This document shows, piece after piece, positions 1-4,918 of a DNA stretch of 5,546 bases. Origin of the DNA: Propionibacteriaceae bacterium (lineage in GTDB: Bacteria; Actinomycetota; Actinomycetes; Propionibacteriales; Propionibacteriaceae); NCBI GenBank assembly GCA_030450535.1, contig JAKDIK010000196.1, positions 1-5,546 on the forward strand. The letters are read 5' to 3'. The position numbers were made by a program, and so were the translations under genes. Each line of letters opens with the position of its first letter. Position 1 is the first letter of the stretch. The notes below the pieces were generated by a model, which was not told where the DNA came from, made no database searches, and was given only the letters and a program-made list of their open reading frames with translations.

Positions 1-14
1 GTGCTTCCCGCGGG

Positions 15-179
15 CTACGGCAAGCCGAGTCGGCCTCTGATGCGGTCGATGATCGTCGGGATATCCTGCGCAAGGGTCTGGCGAATGATGGCGCTGTCGA
101 CGAGCAGGTCGGCATGGGCCTGCATGGTGTCGAAGTGGGCGAGCGCGTCGCGCAGGATCTCGTGGGGTTCCCGGCTCAC
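15..179 (-). pseudogene. Remnant of HEPN-type (DUF86-like) toxin, internally deleted
   Basis: A 54-codon frame starts at GTG (177-179), overlaps the nucleotidyltransferase stop as GTGA and ends at TAG (15-17). This is the usual place and coupling for the HEPN RNase toxin of an MntA/HEPN pair. Residues 7-23 (EILRDALAHFDTMQAHA) look like the first helix of actinobacterial HEPN partners. Residues 26-47 (from LVDSAII to IIDRI, with QDIP between) look like the last helix, which normally follows the RNase motif Rx4-6H(xY). Full-length members have about 100-120 residues. The missing piece, roughly 50-60 residues, would hold the catalytic Arg and His and the Tyr that MntA modifies. The frame stays open across the apparent junction near residues 24-25, so the deletion would be in frame. 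The reading frame is seen directly; the family match is from memory of the family pattern. It could instead be a naturally tiny protein, but the similarity at both ends argues for a deletion. RNase activity is not expected. Confidence 0.6.
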
Positions 180-640
180 AGCGCGACCGCCTCGCCCAAA
201 GCGCGGTCGCGGAACTCTGGACGCAGAACGATGTCGGGTACCAGGTCGACCTCAGTTCCGAGCACGTCCCTGAGTTGCCGCTCGAGCTTGCCGAGCTGCA
301 TCAGGCTGAGCGGGGCTCCCATGCTGAACAACAGGTCGATGTCGGAGCCTTCGTGGTCCTGGCCTGTCGCCACTGATCCGAACACCCGGACGTTGCTGCC
401 GCCTGCATTGGCGATGATCCGCCGGATCTCGCTCGAATGTTTGCGGAGCCGTCGCGCCAGTGGGGAGGTGCCGTGGAAGTGCAGTAGCCGGGACACCTCG
501 GGTTGACTGCGTCCGATCTCGGACGCGATCTGGGCTTGGCTCATGCCGCTGGCCGCGGCTTGCCGCACCGCGCGGACGAGCTCAGCCCGTGCCTGAGCGA
601 CCGCATCATCGGTGCGGTGGGCAACCTCGGCGAGATTCAT
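176..640 (-). CDS. MntA-like nucleotidyltransferase antitoxin with N-terminal HTH
   Basis: A 154-residue protein (from ATG at 638-640) with two parts. Residues about 19-58 form a helix-turn-helix; SQAQIASEIGRSQPEVSRLL at 34-53 has the spacing of a DNA-recognition HTH. Residues about 84-135 are a minimal nucleotidyltransferase fold: GS at 88-89, ten residues, then DID with Asp100 and Asp102, and a third acidic residue Asp132 in EVDLV. These are the metal-binding residues of MNT enzymes, and all are present. In characterised MntA/HEPN pairs this protein AMPylates a Tyr of the HEPN RNase and so silences it; the HTH suggests autoregulation as well. The stop overlaps the next frame by 4 bases, implying translational coupling. 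In-frame GTGs at 647-649 and 644-646 are alternative starts. No clear Shine-Dalgarno site precedes any of them, and the -10-like box sits only a few bases upstream, so initiation is probably leaderless or nearly so. Its toxin partner appears deleted, leaving it an orphan antitoxin or a repressor. Confidence 0.82.
   Translation of the reverse strand: MNLAEVAHRTDDAVAQARAELVRAVRQAAASGMSQAQIASEIGRSQPEVSRLLHFHGTSPLARRLRKHSSEIRRIIANAGGSNVRVFGSVATGQDHEGSDIDLLFSMGAPLSLMQLGKLERQLRDVLGTEVDLVPDIVLRPEFRDRALGEAVAL
182..211 (-). repeat. Hairpin at the antitoxin/toxin junction
   Basis: A perfect 9-bp inverted repeat (182-190 with 203-211) surrounds a 12-base loop. It lies in the last codons of the nucleotidyltransferase, just upstream of the GTG start of the downstream remnant, so in the minus-strand mRNA it could affect coupled translation. 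It is within coding sequence of high GC, where such pairs can arise by chance. Confidence 0.35.
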
Positions 641-652
641 GGACACCACAAC

Positions 653-683
653 AATATATCAAGTGCTATGACCACCTTGTCAG
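653..683 (-). promoter_or_regulatory. Promoter of the MntA/HEPN unit
   Basis: On the minus strand, CTGACA (683-678) is a 5/6 match to the -35 consensus and TATATT (658-653) a 5/6 match to the -10 consensus, with a 19-base spacer that is slightly long. The -10 lies in the only AT-rich patch of the window (about 645-662). Transcription would begin near 646, at or a few bases before the possible GTG/ATG starts of the nucleotidyltransferase, giving a leaderless or very short-leader mRNA. Confidence 0.5.
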
Positions 684-734
684 TCGAGATCCAAGATCGG
701 GGCGCCCTTGGCGTCCACGAGCACGTCCGGCGGT

Positions 735-749
735 GTTCAGACTCCGAAC
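735..749. promoter_or_regulatory. Imperfect palindrome, possible operator
   Basis: GTTCAGACTCCGAAC is a 15-base dyad in which GTTC pairs with GAAC and two of the three inner pairs (GA with TC) are not quite continuous: six of seven arm positions match. It lies between the divergent nucleotidyltransferase and phosphoesterase genes, a natural place for a shared operator. The HTH of the nucleotidyltransferase is one possible reader; that is inference only. Confidence 0.35.
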
Positions 750-751
750 CT

Positions 752-771
752 GTGACGTTCACGGTTCATCC
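752..771 (+). promoter_or_regulatory. GTGA/TCAC palindrome with tandem GTTCA repeats
   Basis: GTGACGTTCAC (752-762) is a dyad with 4-base arms. It overlaps two head-to-tail copies, GTTCACG (757-763) and GTTCATC (764-770). A further GTTCA at 735 lies 22 bases, two 11-base steps, before the first copy. Actinobacterial PHO boxes, bound by PhoP under phosphate starvation, are built from 11-base units starting GTTCACC, so PhoP control of the phosphoesterase is possible. The 7-base step between the last two copies and the poor unit at 746 do not fit well. This is not a CRP site, since its spacer is 3 rather than 6. Confidence 0.28.
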
Positions 772-772
772 T

Positions 773-778
773 TAGGCT
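773..778 (+). promoter_or_regulatory. -10-like element before the phosphoesterase
   Basis: TAGGCT has the TANNNT form common in actinobacterial -10 boxes and would start transcription near 785, giving a leader of about 44 bases before GTG 829. No good -35 is seen at 16-18 bases, which would suit an activator-dependent promoter with the GTTCA repeats just upstream. The same hexamer precedes the gene starting at 4863 on the other strand. Confidence 0.35.
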
Positions 779-817
779 GACGATCACGCCGGCGCTCCAC
801 CCAATCCCCTCTTCGCT

Positions 818-822
818 AGGAG
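818..822 (+). promoter_or_regulatory. Ribosome binding site that points to GTG 829
   Basis: AGGAG lies six bases before GTG (829-831), a near-ideal position. It is the clearest Shine-Dalgarno site in the window. It marks GTG 829 as the ancestral start of the phosphoesterase even though the frame now meets a stop three codons later. Confidence 0.65.
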
Positions 823-828
823 TTTCCC

Positions 829-888
829 GTGTCCTTGTAGCCCTCAGCACGCCGTCGAGCCATCGCGGCCCTGGCCGTCGCCACCGGC
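829..888 (+). other. Signal-peptide leader interrupted by in-frame TAG
   Basis: The codons run GTG TCC TTG TAG, then CCC TCA GCA CGC CGT CGA and on, in the same frame as the phosphoesterase body. Ignoring the TAG (838-840), the frame reads MSL-stop-PSARRR, then a hydrophobic stretch AIAALAVATGLTMSGFALA, then a small-residue region ASPANSA-PAP. These are the n-, h- and c-regions of an export signal of about 36 residues. The stop is one transition from CAG (Gln) or CGG-type neighbours. RRR may act as a weak Tat motif, but SRRxFLK is not matched. There is no ATG, GTG or TTG between the TAG and TTG 889, so the charged n-region cannot be made by an ordinary restart. Read as written, the product would be a three-residue peptide. 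Possible explanations are a real null mutation, a sequencing error, or stop readthrough. Confidence 0.7.
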
Positions 889-2946
889 TTGACGATGTCA
901 GGATTCGCCCTCGCCGCTTCGCCGGCCAATTCGGCCCCCGCGCCCACCGAAACGGTGCCCGCAGCCACCGAGTCAGCCACCTCAGCCCAGGAGTCACCGG
1001 ATGGTCGCGGTCGCGGGCGCGACCAGTCCTTCGATCCAACGACCTATAGGGGGGCACCCCAAGTGGTCCGGGATGGCTCGGGTCGCGACGCCGACCAGCT
1101 CACCGGGGTCGTGTTCGACGATCGGAACCAGAACGCCACCCTCGACCGCGGCGAACGCGGCCTCCGGGGGGTCGCCGTCTCCAACGGCCGGGAGGTGGTT
1201 CACACCGATGCGCGCGGTCGCTACAGCATCGCGGTGCAGGACAAGGACACCATCTTCGTCACCCAGCCAGCCGGCTGGACCACCCCCGTCAACGCGGACA
1301 ACGTGCCTCAGTTCTACTACCACCACGCGCCCACCGGCACGCACGAGCAGCAGCTCCGGTTCGGTGGCCTCACGCCGACCGGACCGCTGCCCGATGCCGT
1401 CAACTTCCCGCTCGCCGAGAACCGCGCCAGCCGCTCGGGGGACGCCAACTGCGTCGTCATGGGGGATGTCCAGACGTACTCGGAGATGGAAATCAGCCAT
1501 GCCCGGAATGGCGCCTTCCGCGAGATCGTCACCGAGACCAGCGCCAACGCGTGCGGCGCCCTGCTGGTGGGGGACATCGCCGGCGACGACCTCGGCATGT
1601 ACCCCAGACTGCAACGCAACTTGGCGGCCATCAACAAGGTGCTGCACGGGCTGCCCGGCAATCACGACTACGACATCGACGCCACCGACACCGCGTGGGC
1701 GTTCGACTCCTACCGGCAGGCGTGGGGGCCGGAGAACTACTCCTTCGAGGTGGGAGACGTTCACGTACTGGCGCTCAACACGGTGAAATACCCGTGCACG
1801 CCGGACATGAACGCCGACGGCCGGCGTCCCCACTGCGCCGACCCTGCGGCCCGCCCGCGCTATTCCGGGCAACTGGGCGCGGAGACCTTGGAGTGGATCC
1901 GGCAGGATCTCTCCCAAGTGTCGCGGCGCACGAAGATCGTCGTGGCGTCCCAGATTACCTTGGTGTCGCACGCCGACTCGGCCTCCACCCAGCACCAGAC
2001 CCAGGACGTGGTGGAGCTGAACCGCATCCTGGCGGGCCGTGACGTGGTTGCCTTCTCCGGCCATACGCACTCCTTGGAGCACATGGTGGCCGGTGACTCG
2101 CTGGCCGAGTGGCAGGAGGCGGTCGGGCTCGCGTCCCTGCCCTACGACAACGTCGTGGTGGGCGCGATCTCGGGCGACTGGTACTCCGGCGACGTCAACG
2201 TGGACGGCGTGCCCAACGCCATCCAGCGTGACGGGGCACTGCCCGGCTACTTCGTGTTCCAGCTCGGACGCCGCGCGAACATCGGATCCTTCCACGCCAC
2301 AGGACGCGCGGGCGACCAGATGGGTCTCGGGGTCAGCACCCCGCATTGGCGCCAGTGGGCGCAGACCCTGCTGGACTGGCGCCAGAGCAATCCGGTCAGC
2401 GACCGCGAGGCGGTGCCGCCCCTGTCGGTCGGCGACCTGGGCGATCAGGCGATGGTCTCGCGGGCCGATCTGGCCGAGGGCTCGTGGTTGACCTCGAACG
2501 TCTGGAACGCCACCTCCGAGTCGAAGGTCACGGTAGCGATCGACGGCGCCGCCCCGGTGGCTGCTGAGCACACCCAACCGATGCGCGGCGAGGAGCGCCG
2601 GGCCGGCGTCGAATGGGCCGACCCCTACGCCGCCACCAGGCAATTGGCGGTGGCCCGGTTCGCGTTCCAGTCCACCTCCGGCGATCCGGACGCGCAGGGT
2701 TTCAGCCTGTACGGCGGGTCGCAGTACGGACCGTCAGCTCCGCGTCCGGGCAACAACGTCGCCCTGACCATGACCCACCTGTGGCGGACGCCGCTGGCAG
2801 CCGATCTGCCCGACGGCGTCCACCGGGCGGACTGGGCGTGGGTCGACGACCACGGCGAACGGCACACCGAGACGATCCTGTTCGAGGTGGTCGGCGAGCG
2901 TCCGGAGCAGTGGAACTTCCGCACCCAGGTGTTCCGCAATCCGTGA
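889..2946 (+). CDS. Secreted calcineurin-like metallophosphoesterase (body; start disrupted)
   Basis: A 685-residue frame from TTG 889, with ATG 895 as the first ATG; the true start was probably GTG 829. Residues about 18-60 are a low-complexity Ala/Thr/Pro linker. Residues 72-116 form an SdrD_B/MetallophosN-like beta domain with a calcium-loop pattern (FDDRNQN to D86RGE). The catalytic domain spans about 186-400: GDVQ (Asp193), GDIAGD (Asp229, Asp233), GNHD (258-260) and GHTH (391-394). The C-terminal part (about 420-685) resembles the MetallophosC domain. DxNxDG loops at 306-311 and 436-441 may also bind calcium. The four cysteines (188, 222, 303, 316) would suit disulfides outside the cell. 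The family hydrolyses phosphate mono- or diesters at a two-metal centre; the substrate is unknown here. Two usual His positions are Gln: Gln195 after the first Asp, and Gln355 in SQITL where HxPL is typical. Without its signal peptide the protein would stay in the cytoplasm, so the locus may be a recent pseudogene. The gene is monocistronic and ends in a strong hairpin. Confidence 0.85.
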   Translation: MTMSGFALAASPANSAPAPTETVPAATESATSAQESPDGRGRGRDQSFDPTTYRGAPQVVRDGSGRDADQLTGVVFDDRNQNATLDRGERGLRGVAVSNGREVVHTDARGRYSIAVQDKDTIFVTQPAGWTTPVNADNVPQFYYHHAPTGTHEQQLRFGGLTPTGPLPDAVNFPLAENRASRSGDANCVVMGDVQTYSEMEISHARNGAFREIVTETSANACGALLVGDIAGDDLGMYPRLQRNLAAINKVLHGLPGNHDYDIDATDTAWAFDSYRQAWGPENYSFEVGDVHVLALNTVKYPCTPDMNADGRRPHCADPAARPRYSGQLGAETLEWIRQDLSQVSRRTKIVVASQITLVSHADSASTQHQTQDVVELNRILAGRDVVAFSGHTHSLEHMVAGDSLAEWQEAVGLASLPYDNVVVGAISGDWYSGDVNVDGVPNAIQRDGALPGYFVFQLGRRANIGSFHATGRAGDQMGLGVSTPHWRQWAQTLLDWRQSNPVSDREAVPPLSVGDLGDQAMVSRADLAEGSWLTSNVWNATSESKVTVAIDGAAPVAAEHTQPMRGEERRAGVEWADPYAATRQLAVARFAFQSTSGDPDAQGFSLYGGSQYGPSAPRPGNNVALTMTHLWRTPLAADLPDGVHRADWAWVDDHGERHTETILFEVVGERPEQWNFRTQVFRNP

Positions 2947-2962
2947 GGTGACGTCCGCTGAG

Positions 2963-2989
2963 CGGCCCGGCCCCTGGGGGGCCGGGCCG
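2963..2989 (+). terminator. Terminator hairpin of the phosphoesterase gene
   Basis: A perfect 12-bp stem (CGGCCCGGCCCC at 2963-2974 with its complement at 2978-2989) closes a 3-base TGG loop, 16 bases after the stop codon. Only two T residues follow, so it is a GC-rich hairpin without a U-tract, a form common in actinobacteria. Convergent transcription from the minus strand also meets it. Confidence 0.75.
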
Positions 2990-3024
2990 TTGGCACCTCC
3001 ACGGCGTGTGAGGGGCCGCGAGAC

Positions 3025-3058
3025 GAGGATTCTGGTTGGTCTACCGACCCGAATCCTC
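3025..3058. terminator. Second hairpin in the convergent spacer
   Basis: Arms 3025-3039 (GAGGATTCTGGTTGG) and 3044-3058 (CCGACCCGAATCCTC) form a 15-position stem with one T/C mismatch and one wobble pair, around loop TCTA. It lies 42 bases past the stop of the minus-strand gene that ends at 3100, so it probably ends that transcript, or acts in both directions. No U-tract is present on either strand. It is less GC-rich than its surroundings, so a dispersed palindromic repeat is another possibility. Confidence 0.5.
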
Positions 3059-3099
3059 ATCCAGGGCCTGCTCGCCGACCGCGGTCGCGAGTGGGTGGT

Positions 3100-4863
3100 T
3101 CAGGCCCGGTCCCGCCACCAATCCCGGCTCTCGATGAGTTTCCGACGCCCCTGCGACGTGAGCAGGTCGGGGTTGCAGACACCGCCCAGCGCATTGGTCC
3201 ACCCTCCGTCGCGGGCCGCGCGGCGGAAGGTGTCGGCGCGGGACGTCGGCATGGCGGAGAGCCCAAAGCGTTCGGCGAGGGTCTTGGCGTAGACGCCGCG
3301 CGCGCCGATGAAGTCGTTGGCGTCCGCCACCAGGTAGGCGATCGCGCAGGCGGCCGTCACCTCCGAGCCCCGGCGTCGGAAGATCTCGGGGTGCGTGAGC
3401 GCCACGTGGGTGAGGAGTCGGCGGCAGGCCGTCCGGAACTCCACGTCGAACAGTCTCTCCGCGCGCGGATCGAGTTCGGCCAGTACCAATTCGACACGCG
3501 GTCGGATGTCGTCGGGTAGCCCCTCCCACGAGAATGCCTCGTCGGGCAGCGGGTCGGTGGTCAGCTCATCCAAGGTCTCGCGGCCCCCGACGCGGTCCGC
3601 CAGTACCTCGAGCATGTCGAGCTGGTCCCAGTCGCTCGGCTCGAACGAGCCGTCATCCCCGTCGAGAGGCAGACCGGCCGCCAACCGAGCCAGCATGGTG
3701 GCCGGATCGCGGCCCGGACTCGCGAGGAGTTGCTGATACACGGGCCGTGAGTCCTCGATGGCCCGGACGATCTCGCTGACCTGGGCCCTGCCGAGGCCCT
3801 TGGTGGCTCCGCAGTAGCGGACGAAAGCGGCCAGCACGTCGGGCACGGCGTCCTGTTCTTCGCTCGGCGCGACGACCTTGCGCGGCCACCAGTCCTCCAG
3901 CACTTGCTCGACCTTGACGGGGCTCCACCGCAGGGGGTCGCCGCAGTTGAACTCCGCGAACCAGCACAGGCTCTCGGCGATCGACGTGGCGAGGTGGCGG
4001 TCCAGGCCGCGGGCGTGGCGGGACGCGGCGAAGTCTGCCGCGATCCGGGCGGGCTCGACCGCGTCACCGTCGCTGGAGAAGTCGCGCCCCGATCCGCCGG
4101 TGGGGAGCAGCCGCACCGCCCACTCCAGCAGTGGGCCGGCCAGGGGCCACGACTCCGTCTCGATCGGGGGGACGATCATCGCCGAATGCTCCACCCCCTG
4201 CTCGACGCGCGCGCGGGCCTGCGCCGGATCGACGTCCTCGAACGTGATCGGTTCGGGGCTGCCCGCCGCGATCCGCTGCACCTCGTCGATCGAGACGGGC
4301 AGGGCGAAGCCGTCGGCCAGGGCGTAGCCCAGGTTGGCGTCCATCATGGCGACCAGCGTCAGCACGACGCCAGGTCCCCAGTGAAGCTCGACGAGGTACT
4401 GGTCGACGTCGCCGAAGGCGTCGCGCATGGTGGCCACCCGAGCGACGCGCGCCTGGCCGAGCGTCGTCAGCCAGCCGGGCAGGGGGTGATGGCGGCGTCG
4501 AAGTTCGTTCGTGATGAGCCGGGACTCGAGTTCGTCAGCCGCCAGGTGCTGCCAGGCGGTGAGGATCGCCGTCGTCTCACGCAGGTCGATGTCGATGAGC
4601 GAGCGGACGAACTGGCCGCGATCCACGGCGACGTTGCCGGTCGGGGTCTGGCTGCGCGTCAGGATGTGGTCGCGGCCCGGGTCAAGGACGTGGAGGAGGC
4701 CCGATACCTGAGCCAGCAGGCCCAACACGTCGTCGTCGTTCAGGTACCCCGCCATCTCCTGGATGAGGGGCGGGTCCTCGTTCCGCGTCCGGCGGCTGTC
4801 GTGGCGCTGCGATGGGGCGTTCCGGTGGCGACGGCGTCGCTCCTCGTCCGATGATCGGGGCAT
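3100..4863 (-). CDS. Conserved actinobacterial protein of unknown function, DUF6398-like C-terminus
   Basis: A 587-residue soluble protein with no signal peptide or membrane segment. Residues 1-32 are a charged, probably disordered tail with RRRRHR. Residues 33-200 are a helical domain whose pattern (LLAQVSGLLHVLDPGRD, then RSLIDIDLRETTAIL, then MMDANLGYALADGFALPV) I associate with an uncharacterised actinobacterial family. Residues 300-350 hold a second recognisable block (FNCGDPLRWSPVKVEQVLE, then DWWPRKVV, then VPDVLAAFVRYCG). Residues 500-550 (EVTAACAIAYLVADANDF, then LAERFGLS, then SRADTFRRA) resemble DUF6398, with a small HTH-like LAERFGLS segment that may touch nucleic acid. No catalytic motif is recognised, and no function is assigned. 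ATG 4861-4863 has no convincing Shine-Dalgarno site; the -10-like TAGGCT six bases upstream fits a leaderless mRNA starting at this ATG. It follows the glycosyltransferase by 43 bases on the same strand. Family assignments are from memory of patterns, not a search. Confidence 0.8.
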   Translation of the reverse strand: MPRSSDEERRRRHRNAPSQRHDSRRTRNEDPPLIQEMAGYLNDDDVLGLLAQVSGLLHVLDPGRDHILTRSQTPTGNVAVDRGQFVRSLIDIDLRETTAILTAWQHLAADELESRLITNELRRRHHPLPGWLTTLGQARVARVATMRDAFGDVDQYLVELHWGPGVVLTLVAMMDANLGYALADGFALPVSIDEVQRIAAGSPEPITFEDVDPAQARARVEQGVEHSAMIVPPIETESWPLAGPLLEWAVRLLPTGGSGRDFSSDGDAVEPARIAADFAASRHARGLDRHLATSIAESLCWFAEFNCGDPLRWSPVKVEQVLEDWWPRKVVAPSEEQDAVPDVLAAFVRYCGATKGLGRAQVSEIVRAIEDSRPVYQQLLASPGRDPATMLARLAAGLPLDGDDGSFEPSDWDQLDMLEVLADRVGGRETLDELTTDPLPDEAFSWEGLPDDIRPRVELVLAELDPRAERLFDVEFRTACRRLLTHVALTHPEIFRRRGSEVTAACAIAYLVADANDFIGARGVYAKTLAERFGLSAMPTSRADTFRRAARDGGWTNALGGVCNPDLLTSQGRRKLIESRDWWRDRA

Positions 4864-4869
4864 GACTTG

Positions 4870-4875
4870 AGCCTA
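4870..4875 (-). promoter_or_regulatory. -10-like element giving a leaderless start at 4863
   Basis: On the minus strand TAGGCT (4875-4870) is followed by six bases and then the ATG at 4863. That is the distance from a -10 box to the transcription start, so the mRNA would begin at the A of the ATG. No good -35 is seen. It is the same hexamer as at 773-778. Confidence 0.4.
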
Positions 4876-4884
4876 TGCTGTCGT

Positions 4885-4918
4885 GCGCCCTTCACCAGCC
4901 GCTGCTTCAGGAGGGCGC
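4885..4918 (-). repeat. Stem-loop over the glycosyltransferase stop codon
   Basis: Positions 4885-4893 pair with 4910-4918 (9 pairs, one wobble) around a 16-base loop that contains the glycosyltransferase stop (4907-4909). It could be a weak terminator or an mRNA-stabilising hairpin between the two minus-strand genes. There is no U-tract, and chance pairing in GC-rich DNA is possible. Confidence 0.3.

Noticed and set aside
680..736. Minus-strand stub reading TPPDVLVDAKGAPILDLD then stop
   Set aside because: It looks like the tail of a protein and could be a remnant of a displaced gene, but 18 codons bounded by stops with no start upstream are too little to support a gene.
735..749. SOS (LexA) box
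   Set aside because: Actinobacterial LexA sites are GAAC-N4-GTTC; here the half-sites are reversed and 7 bases apart.
752..762. CRP-type operator (TGTGA...TCAC)
   Set aside because: The half-sites are separated by 3 bases, whereas CRP sites need 6.
889..897. TTG 889 or ATG 895 as the natural start of the phosphoesterase
   Set aside because: Neither has a ribosome binding site, and starting there removes the Arg-rich n-region and half of the hydrophobic core; GTG 829 with AGGAG is the better original start.
994..2643. Long open frame (549 codons) on the minus strand
   Set aside because: It lies wholly inside the phosphoesterase gene, whose product has clear family motifs. The antisense product is Val/Gly/Arg/His-rich without motifs, as expected for the shadow of a high-GC gene.
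3904..4854. Open frame of 316 codons on the plus strand
   Set aside because: It is antisense to the 587-residue gene, with arbitrary composition and no recognisable domain; third-position GC bias explains its length.
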